The notes under the pieces were generated by a model. That model did not search any database and had not been told where the DNA came from. It saw nothing but the letters and a program-made list of their open reading frames with translations. The translations under genes and the position numbers were made by a program. A stretch of DNA of 64,000 nucleotides from Littorina saxatilis (Eukaryota > Mollusca > Gastropoda > Littorinimorpha > Littorinidae), in assembly GCF_037325665.1 (NCBI RefSeq), contig NC_090246.1, forward strand, positions 35,534,732 through 35,598,731. The letters are read 5' to 3'. Positions 1 through 10,100 of the stretch are shown here, in pieces. Each line of letters opens with the position of its first letter. The stretch's first letter is position 1.

Positions 1-566
1 CCTATAAAGTTTGAATCAAATCCGATGAATAGTTTCAGAGATATGATATTTCAATTTTTTTCCTTCAAGACATACCTGTGACCTTGAAAAAGGTCAAAGG
101 TCACCAAAGCAGACGTCAAAGTGTAGAGGTCACTGGGAGTCACGTTCACATAAAATTTGAGCCCGGTCACTTTTATAGTTTCCGAGAAAAGCCCAACGTT
201 AAGTTGTGTGTTGCCGAACAGAAAAGGCTAGTTATCTCCCTTGTTTTTCTGATAACGTTCGTAAAAGGCTACAGATGTAAATACTTTGATGTAAAGAATA
301 ATCCTACAAAGTTTCAATCACATCCGATGAACTTTGTCAAAGATATAAAATGTCTAATTTTTCCTTTGACGCTGACCTGTGACCTTGAAAAAGGTCAAAG
401 GTCAACGAAACCATCGTTAAAGTGTAGAGGTCATTGGAGGTCACGACTAAACAAAATATGAGCCCGATCGCTTTGATAGTTTCCGAGAAAAGTCCAACGT
501 TAAGGTGGTGTCTACGGACGGCCGGGCGGCCGGCCGGCCGGCCGGACAGACTAACACTGACCGATT
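1..566 (+). repeat. Interspersed repeat R1, copy 1 (two ~303-bp tandem units)
   Basis: Two diverged units lie in tandem, about 303 bp apart (the unit start at 1 recurs at 303). Each has a TGACCTTGAA...AAGGTCAAAGGTCA core, and the copy ends in a CGGCCGG-rich tract and a TAACACTGACCGATTACATA segment. Positions 137-565 recur almost exactly at 4621-5042. The open frame at 78-461 is a by-product of the repeat, because the same peptide is read from the second copy. The left end may continue outside the window. Confidence 0.8.
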
Positions 567-597
567 ACATAGAGTCACTTTTTCTCAAGTGACTCAA

Positions 598-827
598 AAA
601 TTTGCTCCAGGGGCTTGCAATGTAGTACAATATATTACCTTACTGGGAGAATGCAAGTTTCCAGTTCAAAGGACTTAACATTTCTTACATACTGCTTGAC
701 TAAAATCTTAACAAAAATTGACTATATTCTATACAAGAAACACTTAACAAGGGTAAAAGGAGAAACAGAATCCGTTAGTCGCCTCCTACGACATGCTGGG
801 GAGCATCGGGTAAATTCTTCCCCCTAA
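598..827 (-). repeat. SINE family A, fragment
   Basis: This is the reverse complement of the 5' two thirds of a family seen whole at 22465-22842 and 24530-25010. It carries the GGGGGAAGAATTTACCCGATG head and the CTTGCATTCTCCCAG segment, but the 3' tail is missing. Confidence 0.8.
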
Positions 828-840
828 ACTCCTCCCATAT

Positions 841-1031
841 TCACTCATGTTTTTGCACGAGTGGGTTTTTATGTGTATGTCTGTTTTTTACCCTGCCATT
901 CAGGCAGCCATACGCCGCTTTCAGGGGAAACAGGCTGGGTATTTTCTTGTTTTTATAACCAACCCAACTCTGACATGGATTACAGGATCTTTTCTTGCGT
1001 ACTTGGTCTTGTGCTTGCGTGTACACACGAA
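841..1031 (-). repeat. SINE family B, 3' fragment beside an innexin splice donor
   Basis: This matches the 3' body of the tRNA-derived SINE at 40715-41066, including AGCACAAGACCAAGT and GTTCGGTGGGTTATAG-like segments in reverse complement. Similarity stops at about 1031, only about seven bases beyond the splice donor of the innexin exon at 1039-1347. The tRNA-like head is absent. Confidence 0.75.
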
Positions 1032-1038
1032 ACCTCAC

Positions 1039-4000
1039 CGATAAAAACTGATGTCAACCTCCCATCGATCATCCTCGTCAAAGGGGATGGGGTCCTCGAA
1101 GGGAACGTTGTACATGTGACTGATCCAGCAGTAGCTGTCAGCGTACTTGGAGAAGAACTTCTTCTTGTACTGTGCAGGCAGCCAGCAGCGAATGGGGGCC
1201 CCCACAAACTGCTTGGCGCCCGTGCCCACTGCCATGGCTGTTAGAAGGCCTACTGTGGCCCAGTGGTTCAACTGGTCGATCACATCATCGTCGCTGATTG
1301 TGTGGCGAGCAGCAATGTTCGCAAAGCCAAGGAGGGTGCCTGATAATCTGCACAAAAGAAAAGAAAATGAAAATAGCTTGTTTGAAAAAAATGCCTGATT
1401 CACCTCACACACAAACTCAATTGTGTCTCTTGAGTATCCTTTTAGGTATATCTATTTGTAACAGTACCAACTCATAAAACAGGAAACACAAATGTCAACA
1501 AATCAGTCACTTGATAGGAAAAAGGAAAGTCGACCATCAATTCATCGTTTGTTTTAGCAGCAGCTCATATGCCTGTGGATGAAATTATGCAAGGTCAATT
1601 AGTCAGTAAGTCAGTGGGTTAGTCGGTCAGTTAAGTCAGTTGGTTGGTCAGGCTGTTCATTGGTTGGTCCGTCAGTCATTCAGTCAGCTGGTTGGTCAGT
1701 TAGACAGTCAGTAGGTTTGTCCTGGGGAGTTATGTATGAGTGGCGTCTAAACGTTTAGGCGGCGTGTATATGATGACTGACGCCTACCGCGAGGTACACA
1801 GTATCCACGAGTGGCGACTACACACATGTACCACCGAAACTGGCGACTAAATTTAGACGTGCTCTGGAGGTCGTCTAAATGGTTTACATGCCGACTTCAG
1901 CGAACAGAATGGCCATTTTCATGGTTTTTCGCCATCAAAGTCGACGAGTTTTGCGCTGTAATCGTGTTTTTTTTTATACAGAACCCAATCGTTGGAAGTG
2001 CTGGACTAAAAAGAGAGATTTTTGCCAGATTCACTTCCCTTGTCATATTATTTTGGAACTGACGCCGATAAGATTAGCAAAGACATCTTAGATTCGTTTC
2101 AGCAAAAAGTAGCACTGACCCATGTTTCACTGGTGCCGTTTTTGACTTTCAGCTTTTATGTGACAGGCACCCTCTTGCTTGTTTCATCTTTTGAGCTTCC
2201 ATTTCTCCACGCTCTCCATCTCTGAATAGTCGAACTCGTCGCGCGAGGAAGCTGGAGGATGTTATCGAATAACCCTAGCGCATGCGCAAAGGAAGGAATT
2301 CCTCGTTATAAAAATAGATTGACTGGTGACCTTGCTTTGCACGGCAACTTGAAAGTCGGCCGTCAAGTCGTCATCCGTGCATACCGACTGAGCGCCTGCG
2401 GTAGGCGGCAACTTGCAAGTCATGACTTCGCTGTACACGGCGTGTACTTTACACGGCACCCATACATAACTCCCCAGGCATCAGTCTGTTGGTCATGTAA
2501 CCAAGATGCACACAGCACAATAATCAGTTTTGGAGGCAAAGGCCAGTCAAACAGGGTTGAGAATTTTATAGGCAACTTAATACTAATAGCCCTACAAAAA
2601 CTGCTATGGGTAAGCACAGGTTTCCAAGAGCATACAAGGAGACAGCAGCAGCCAGACCCCATCACAAACAGAACTCGACAATTGACAGGTGTCTATTCGG
2701 CGACATAGAAGAAACGACAATTGACAGGTGTCTATCCGGCGACATAGAAGAAACGACAATTGACAGGTGTCTATCCCGTGACATAGAAGAAACGACAATT
2801 GACAGGTGTCTATCCGGCGACATAGAAGAAACGACAATTGACAGGTGTCTATCCGGCGACATAGAAGAAACGACAATTGACAGGTGTCTATCCGGCGACA
2901 TAGAAGAAACGACAATTGACAGGTGTCTATCCGGCGACATAGAAGAAACGACAATTGACAGGTGTCTATCCCGTGACATAGAAGAAACGACAATTGACAG
3001 GTGTCTATCCGGCGACATAGAAGAAACGACAATTGACAGGTGTCTATCCGGCGACATAGAAGAAACGACAATTGACAGGTGTCTATCCGGCGACATAGAA
3101 GAAACGACAATTGACAGGTGTCTATCCGGCGACATAGAAGAAACGACAATTGACAGGTGTCTATCCGGCGACATAGAAGAAACGTCAAGCTACCATAATG
3201 AACTTGCGCTCTTCGTCTGTAGACAAATCTGAAGAGTCTGCTGCCACCCTTTCACAGTCAGGTGGACAGTCCGTTGGTATTTCAGACAGTCAGTTTGTCG
3301 TACAGTTGGTCTGTTGGCAAGTCAGTTACTGAGTCAGTCTTCCTGTAGTACAGCCAGTAAGTTGTTTAACCAGTTAAGAAACAGTGACTTAACAATCAGT
3401 TCTTCTCATTAACATGTGAGTAATAATGCCTGCCAGTCACAGCAACATAAGATTTACAATACAGTGCATGTATCAGCCATCTGCCAGATGGTATGTCAGT
3501 TTGGCCCTGACTCATGTTGAAACTGAAAGATGACAACCCTTCATTAAATCTTGCAGAACTGTGGTGCGCTTTTAGGGGGAGATACAAGGTGAATATTCTG
3601 CTTGCATTCAGTCTTTTTAATGCATAGCAATTAACCTGTTTTGCAACTATCAATGACACATGGTGCAGGTAGTTTGCAAACATATGGTTTTGCAACATGC
3701 AGAGAAGTAAACAATATATACTCCAGAAGTCTGCATTTTTTGCAAGGCTCCTCGTCAGTGTCATATTCAGCCAGCAGCTAGTCAGCCAGTGTGGCATCAT
3801 ACAGGAACCACTTGTTAATTATTTAAACTAGCTTTTAAGAAGGTTGGCAGTCATTTTGGAGATGAGGTAGCTTCAACAGACAGCTGTAACATCAAACTAA
3901 TATCTTATAAAGCTCGCTATCATTATCAAACCATTAAACTAACTCTTCGGTTCATGTGAAATGATCTAATAGCAATCATTTACTATCACTGCCAGCTTGC

Positions 4001-4229
4001 AGTTGATGGCTATCAATGTGAATGTGGTACACGTACATGTACAGTGTTTTTTTCTGAGAACAAAATTATTGCTAATCACAACAGATGTTTAAGTGAAAAC
4101 AAGATTACACACACACACAAAATACACACTAATTAATGCTTCAAACAAACAAACAAAAGTACACCAATCATCTATGATTAGATCAAATCACTTGTGATCA
4201 CAGGCAGGTTATACTTACACCTTGGCCAT
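1039..4229 (-). CDS. INX: Innexin, N-terminal exons (gene continues left of window)
   Basis: Innexins form gap-junction or hemichannel pores in the plasma membrane; each has four membrane segments and two extracellular loops. The exon at 1039-1347 (minus strand) encodes the start of the protein: a GTLLGFANIAA helix, a DDDVIDQLNHW motif, TM1, and extracellular loop 1 with its two cysteines (RCWLP and SYCW), ending at DISFYR just before TM2. Its acceptor is TTGTGCAG and its donor is CG|GTGAGG. An upstream exon at 4219-4287 ends ATG GCC AAG GT|GTAAGT. Joined in phase 2 it gives the N-terminus MAKVLSGTLLGF, so the start is put at 4229. TM2 to TM4 must lie beyond position 1. The pair with the innexin at 16385-18956 is head to head. 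Family membership is very sure; the first exon is inferred from splice sites and phase. Confidence 0.88.
1348..1720. other. Innexin intron, CAGT/GGTCAGT low-complexity tract
   Basis: Intron DNA without an open gene. From about 1600 it turns into irregular repeats of GTCAGT and GGTTGGTCAG. The same texture resumes at about 3255-3400, so the TIR element and minisatellite between lie inside one low-complexity tract. Confidence 0.6.
1721..2478. mobile_element. TIR element without transposase (MITE-like), 758 bp
   Basis: The left end reads CCTGGGGAGTTATGTATG and the right end is its exact reverse complement. Similarity between the ends then continues imperfectly for about a dozen more bases. No transposase is encoded. 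No clear target duplication is visible because the flanks are low complexity. The superfamily is undetermined. Confidence 0.7.
2676..3182. repeat. 39-bp minisatellite, about 13 copies
   Basis: A 39-bp unit (core ACAATTGACAGGTGTCTATC) repeats about 13 times with very few differences. Because 39 is a multiple of three, several frames on both strands stay open and give artificial peptides with a 13-residue period. Units 3 and 8 share the variant CCCGTGAC in place of CCGGCGAC, five units apart. It lies in the innexin intron. Confidence 0.92.
3183..4218. other. Innexin intron, no gene seen
   Basis: AT-rich intron sequence with leftover GTCAGT texture to about 3400 and a short CA run near 4111. 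I see no exon, RNA gene or element here. It ends at the donor of the 4219-4287 exon. Confidence 0.5.
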
Positions 4230-4287
4230 CCTGGTTGGTCTGGCCCTTACTCACTGTCGCCCACTCACTGCTGTCGGTGTCAGGTCA
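4219..4287 (-). other. INX: Innexin exon with 5' UTR and start codon
   Basis: On the minus strand an acceptor (GGATTTTGCAG) precedes 58 nt of untranslated sequence, then ATG GCC AAG GT and a consensus GTAAGT donor. The phase fits the exon at 1039-1347 exactly. At least one more upstream untranslated exon is implied by the acceptor, but I could not place it. Confidence 0.7.
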
Positions 4288-4619
4288 CTGCAAAATCCAC
4301 AAACACACACTGCTATGACTATGAGAACAAGGAACTTGTAATGTAAATGTGTTACACAGGCTTAGGCATGTTCGCTTTGCTGATAACAGGCGAATTAAGG
4401 AAGAAGTAAATAGAATCTGGACATACACTACAGGAAAACCTGTGGCAAGTACAGTACAACTAGTACATGTAGTTTCTCAATTTATCCAAACAATACACAT
4501 ACATGTGGCATATTCATTGTTACACAAGAAGAGCAAACGCTCGATCGAGTCACTTTCGCAGTTCTGAATATTATATGAGGCATCAGATGGACAGGAAGAA
4601 ATTGCTATTCACAACACAA

Positions 4620-5042
4620 TGAGTCACGTTCACATAAAATTTGAGCCCGGTCACTTTTATAGTTTCCGAGAAAAGCCCAACGTTAAGTTGTGTGTTGCCG
4701 AACAGAAAAGGCTAGTTATCTCCCTTGTTTTTCTGATAACGTTCGTAAAAGGCTACAGATGTAAATACTTTGATGTAAAGAATAATCCTACAAAGTTTCA
4801 ATCACATCCGATGAACTTTGTCAAAGATATAAAATGTCTAATTTTTCCTTTGACGCTGACCTGTGACCTTGAACAAGGTCAAAGGTCAACGAAACCATCG
4901 TTAAAGTGTAGAGGTCATTGGAGGTCACGACTAAACAAAATATGAGCCCGATCGCTTTGATAGTTTCCGAGAAAAGTCCAACGTTAAGGTGGTGTCTACG
5001 GACGGCCGGACGGCCGGACAGACTAACACTGACCGATTACAT
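4620..5042 (+). repeat. Interspersed repeat R1, copy 2
   Basis: Nearly identical to 137-565, with a shorter GGACGGCCGGACGG tract. It carries one perfect AGGTCAAAGGTCA direct repeat at 4876-4888. It lies about 330 bp upstream of the innexin 5' exon at 4219-4287. Confidence 0.85.
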
Positions 5043-5347
5043 AAAACAAACCAAACTAACAACAACAACAAACAAACTAAAGAAGTGAAAGATTATTGTT
5101 TATACACATCTGCTTTCAGCTATTAAAAACCCCTCCCCCAACCTAATTGAGTAATTCTTCTTTATGGTCAATTGCTTAAAAGATAACATCATCAAGACTG
5201 GTGTGTACAAGTCACAGAGCTTTAAGCTACCTGAAATCTTAATCTTATTTTTCTTAATGCCTTTCTTGCCACTTGTTTATGTGTGCCTTATGGTGGAATA
5301 TCAAACATTTCATTGTGCCGGTTCCAGATTTCTCTTTCTTTTATATA
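5043..5347. other. Unassigned spacer left of the LTR element
   Basis: AT-rich sequence with AACAAACTAAC runs. No gene or recognisable repeat is seen. It ends at the TGTGACC start of the 5' LTR. Confidence 0.4.
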
Positions 5348-5890
5348 TGTGACCAGACAAAAATCTAACTACCGGTACCTATGAGCTGCCGAAGATCCGG
5401 AATCAAACTTCTACCTTCGAGCTCATGGGGATCCAGTTTTCTTTGCGTAGTATTTTAGTTAGCGTCCCTTTTGTTTTCTTAATGCAACCTCTTTCCTGAA
5501 ATTAGTAAATCGAGTGTTGCTCTAAAACTATATTTCTGTCCCTTTATTCCGACAGCTCAATAGTTTCAGTCAGAAATCTAAATAAATATAACTTTCTTCT
5601 CCGGTCTAGTTTCTTGTCACCTACTTTCTCCTCATGTTTAGTATTCGTACAATTTATCCTTAGGCCTTCCGAGTGGCTTTCGCGCGGAGAGGGAGAGCGA
5701 AGCAAGAGTGTGCAAGATCTTTGTCCCAAGGCCCTTCAAACTTCAAGCTTCTAGCTTCTAGCTTGTATGTTTACAAGTTTACCGGAGGTTATGTCAAGTT
5801 AAATATGGAATAAAGAGCAAGAGAAATGGCAACGTCTTAGAGACTTCTTTGTCGTCTTTATTTTCCTCCTCCTCCTTCCACCCTTCTACA
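5348..5890 (+). repeat. 5' LTR
   Basis: 543 bp, TGTGACC to CTTCTACA, with a polyadenylation signal AATAAA at 5809-5814. It matches 12424-12959 nearly base for base. Confidence 0.93.
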
Positions 5891-5942
5891 AGTGGCGTCG
5901 CCGACAACAGGATGGACACAGGGCCTTGTGGACGCGGGAATG

Positions 5943-6203
5943 ACCTCAACAACTTCGAGGGCAGGATGGGCGCAGTAACACCGCGCAGGACAACAACATC
6001 CTGAACGACTTCAACAACTTTGAGGGCAGGATGGGCGCAGTAACACCGCGCAGGACAACAACATCCTGAACGACTTCAACAACTTTGAGGGCAGGATGGG
6101 CGCAGTAACACCGCGCAGGACAACAACATCCTGAACGACCTCAGCAACTTCGAGGGCAGGATGGGCGCAGTAACACCGCGCAGGACAACAACTACATCCT
6201 GAA
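5943..6203 (+). repeat. 65-bp tandem repeats in the element's leader
   Basis: About four copies of a 65-bp unit (with GAGGGCAGGATGGGCGCAGT) lie between the 5' LTR and the gag start; the last spacing is 68 bp. As 65 is not a multiple of three, this is probably untranslated leader, perhaps with a packaging or translation role (inference). Confidence 0.85.
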
Positions 6204-6210
6204 CGAGATC

Positions 6211-7107
6211 ATGGCAGACGAAGCCGCGGAAGCCGTTGCGGCACTGCAACGAGAGGTTGCGGAACTTAAGAAGCAGCAAACCAAGCTGATTATCCTACCA
6301 TCCGAACAGAGAGAAGTAAAAAAATTTTACGGACAAAACTTTGATAAATTTCAACAAGATATCGCGAGATTGCTGTCTGAAAGAAGCTTGGAAGAAGACG
6401 AACAGTATGATTTTATCATAAGACACGTGTCACAAGACGTGAGAGATGAGGTAGCCTGTAGGAATCCTGATAGAACGGCTGAAGCATTACTTCAAACACT
6501 ACAAGATGCATTCGGAGAAAAAGACAATGTTAGCGACTTGCTAGAAAAGTTCTACTTAGTAAAACAGGTAGAGGGTGAAAGTATAACATCATTCTCACAT
6601 CGTCTGAACAGTGCTTTCATGAAGTTGCAACAGAAACTGAAAGATGAGAAGCAGACAGCCATGGCTGCGGATGTATTGAGAGACAGGTTTGTCGGTGTGC
6701 TGACGAACAACTTCTTACGTAAGCAGTTGCGCGAGGAGATCGAGAGGAAGAAAGGCGTCACGTTCCTCGCTTTACGAGACCAAGCAGTAAGGTGGGCAGA
6801 AGAAGACTCTAGCAGTACGTCCGCTAGCAGCCAGAAGGTTTCCACCAACTTGGAGCTGGAAGCGAAGGTGACCGAGGTGTTGGACCTTCAACAACAGGTG
6901 CTGTCGGGATTGCAGAAGCTGACCACTCGAGTCGACCGGTTGGAGAGGAATCGGCGTCCTGACGACCGTGAGGGCGGCCAGCGCGACCCCGGCCAGAAGT
7001 TACCTTTCTCCAAGGATGGGCGGCCGTACTGTCTGGAGTGTGGGGTTCTGGGCCATATTCGGCGGTCATGCCCACAGTTAAACGGAGGGCCTCCACGGCG
7101 CAACTAA
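6211..7107 (+). CDS. Gag-like protein of the Ty3/gypsy element
   Basis: A 298-residue frame. It opens with a short coiled-coil-like stretch rich in Glu, Leu and Lys, has a capsid-type middle region, and ends with one CCHC zinc knuckle (CLECGVLGHIRRSCP) of the kind that binds the element's RNA. Its 3' end overlaps the pol frame by about 70 nt in the -1 frame, an arrangement compatible with the ribosomal frameshifting this family is known to use. The start is the first ATG after the leader repeats. Confidence 0.88.
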   Translation: MADEAAEAVAALQREVAELKKQQTKLIILPSEQREVKKFYGQNFDKFQQDIARLLSERSLEEDEQYDFIIRHVSQDVRDEVACRNPDRTAEALLQTLQDAFGEKDNVSDLLEKFYLVKQVEGESITSFSHRLNSAFMKLQQKLKDEKQTAMAADVLRDRFVGVLTNNFLRKQLREEIERKKGVTFLALRDQAVRWAEEDSSSTSASSQKVSTNLELEAKVTEVLDLQQQVLSGLQKLTTRVDRLERNRRPDDREGGQRDPGQKLPFSKDGRPYCLECGVLGHIRRSCPQLNGGPPRRN

Positions 7108-10100
7108 GGAGTCGGCACGTGGAGGATGATGAACTGAGCCGTGACTCCTTTCTCACCAGAGCTGTGGGGAAGAGCCCTAGAACGGTGGTAGACATTGGCG
7201 GCCACAAGATTCCTGCGTTGATTGACACGGGTTCCCAAGTTAGTTTAGTTAGCGAACGCGTGTTTGCTAAATTTTCACGCAACGTGAGATCAGTGCCATT
7301 AACCATGAAAGTAACAGCGGCAAATGGGTCGGAAATCCCATATGATGGTTATTTCGAATCTGATGTGATTGTGTGGGGACAGTTAGTCCGGAAAAAAGTT
7401 TTTCTTGTGGGAAAGGAGTCGGCCAGCAGTCAGTCTAGCGAAGACGTTATTATAGGCATGAACATTTTGAGCGAGTTGAAAGAATTCGAGTCGTGCCCAG
7501 AGCTGCTAGGGACAGCTAAAGTAGCCGGTAGAGACTCTGTTTTGATCCCTTCTGGATCCGCCGTCCGTGTACGTGTGGGTGGGTTGCGTGAGACTGACCT
7601 CCGGCCGTCTCAGGTTTTGATTGAGCCCCTACCCATTTCTCCCCATGGCTTGATTATACTGCCGACTGCGAGTGAAGTGCGTGGGAGAGATGTGTGGGTG
7701 CAAGTGGTGAATGTGAACGTAGAAGACATAATTTTGAAACCAAAGACAAGAATAGGCACTTTCCACTTTGTTTGCGGTGAAGCGCCTCAAAGCTCAGTGG
7801 AGCTTGAAGTGAAATGTGACAGGGTGGTGGTAGTGAACGCAGCAGAGGAACATTGTAGCATCCCTTTTGATTTGTCAGAATGTGATGTTGCCCCCTCAGA
7901 TAAGAAGAAGTTAGAAACGCTTCTTTCCAAGTTCCCCGACCTGTATTACACCCCTGAAACCGGCCTCGGTTACACAGAGGTGAGCAAACACCGTATCCAT
8001 ATGACAGATGATGTCCCAGTCACTTCCCCTTTCAGGAGAATTCCCCCGAACGAAATTCAAGAAGTCAAGAAACATATTGAGAGTTTATTGGACCAAAACA
8101 TCATCACCAAAAGCACTAGCCCTTACGCGTCGCCCATCGTGATAGTACGAAAGAAAAACGGAGACATCAGAATGTGCATAGATTACAGGAAATTGAACGC
8201 CAAAACTATCCCTGATGCTTTCCCCCTTCCCAGAATAGACGATTCATTGGACGCCTTGGGCAAGGCGAAGCTTTTCACCACCTTGGACTTGGCGTCTGGG
8301 TACCATCAAGTCGCCATGGACGAAAGAGACCGGCAGAAGACCGCATTCACCACACCCTTCGGGTTGTACGAATATATGCGAATGCCAATGGGGTTAATTA
8401 ACTCAGGAGCCACGTTCCAAAGAATGATGTCTTCCACCATGTCCGATTTGGCGTTCAAGATTCTTCTGGTGTACCTGGACGACCTGTTAATCTACAGCAG
8501 CAACTTTGAAGATCACCTCGAAAGACTAGAGACTGTCCTCTCAAGATTGCAGCAAGTCGGGCTGAAAGTCAACCCCAAGAAATGCACATTTGCTCAGAAG
8601 TCGGTAGAGTACCTTGGTCACACCGTCTCTGCAGACGGTATCGCAGCGTCCAAAGAGAAAACGAGGGCTGTATCGTCGTGGAAAGTGCCGACCACACTGC
8701 GAGAACTGAGGGCGTTTCTTGGCTTCGCCAGTTATTACCGACGCTTCGTGAGAGATTTCGCCAAGATTACAGCCCCACTCAACAACCTCGTTTCGTTGGC
8801 GTATCAGACGCAGGGACCAAAGAAACGACAAAGCAAGAACGTCGACATCGCCTCAAATTGGACTCCTGACTGTCAAAAAGCGTTCGACACCCTGAAGGCC
8901 GCTTTGATTTCACCACCGGTGTTGGGCTATGCATCTTTTGACCGCCCCTTCATCCTTGAAACAGACGCCTGCAGCCAAGGCATAGGCGCCGTTTTGAGCC
9001 AAGACCAACCAGAAGGTCGCCGAGTCATCGCATATGCCAGTCGTACGTTACGACAGGGAGAACGGAACACGAGTAACTACAGCAGCCTGAAGCTAGAGTT
9101 ACTTGCCCTGAAGTGGGCGATATGCGAAAAGTTCAGACATTACCTGATGGGATCAACTGTACTGGCGTACACGGACAACAATCCACTCAGTCATTTGAAG
9201 ACGGCCAAGTTGGGGGCGATCGAACAAAGGTGGGCAGCAGAGTTGGCGTGTTTCGATTTCACGATCAAGTTCCGCTCGGGAAGAGAAAACATTAACGCCG
9301 ACGCGTTAAGTCGATTCCCCACCCCCGACACCAAATCGGACAGTGAAGACGACGAACTGATCGCGGTTTCGTGCAGTCAGCAAACGAGGGATCCTGAAAT
9401 AGAAGTGGTTGTTCATCGAGCATCGGTTGAAGAGCTTAACGCAATCAGCCGCCTCGGAGAGGAACAATTCGACATCACCGGTCCTAAGAACCCCCTGAAA
9501 GTGCAAGAGGACACCTACCCCGACCTCCTAGCGACCTGTTTCCCCTCGCTCGGAAAAGCAAGACTTGCCGAGGCTACACTTTCGGACTCCTCCCTCATGT
9601 CTCTCGCCCCTTTCATCCGAAAGAAGAACAGACCCTCGTTGAAAGAAGCCGTGACCCTGGGAAGTGGAGCAAAGCCGTATCTCCGTCATCTTGCCAAAAT
9701 GAGGATAGAAGACAACGTGATTTACAAAGATGCTATAGACCCCGTGCACGGCACGATTTCACAGATCGTTGTGCCAGAAAGTCTGCGGCCTATGATGCTG
9801 GACCTTGTCCATCAGCAAGCTGGTCACCAGGGCCCAGACCGAGCCCTCCAACTGCTACGCCGTCGTGTATTCTGGCCGAACATGCACCTTGATGCAGACG
9901 AGTGGTGCAGACGTTGCCAGAGATGTCAAGTAGCAAAGAAACCAGGCACGACGCCTAGAACACCTATGGGACACCTCCTGGCGACCAAGCCGCTCGAAGT
10001 GGTTTCCATTGACTTCACGGTGTTGGAACCGTCCAGTGATGGGAAAGAAAACGTTTTAGTCATCACCGACGTGTTCACTAAATTCGCCATCACAGTCGTC

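Noticed and set aside
2676-3182. CRISPR-like repeat array
   Set aside because: Units are head to tail without spacers, and the genome is eukaryotic.
2604-3232. Long open frames on both strands with a 13-residue repeat
   Set aside because: They follow from the 39-bp minisatellite, whose period is a multiple of three; no splice, start or composition evidence supports a protein.
78-4945. Nearly identical small proteins at 78-461 and 4619-4945
   Set aside because: Both are read from copies of the dispersed repeat R1; similarity is that of the repeat.
8582-8869. Extra frames inside pol of the LTR element
   Set aside because: They overlap the long pol frame in other frames and carry no domain.
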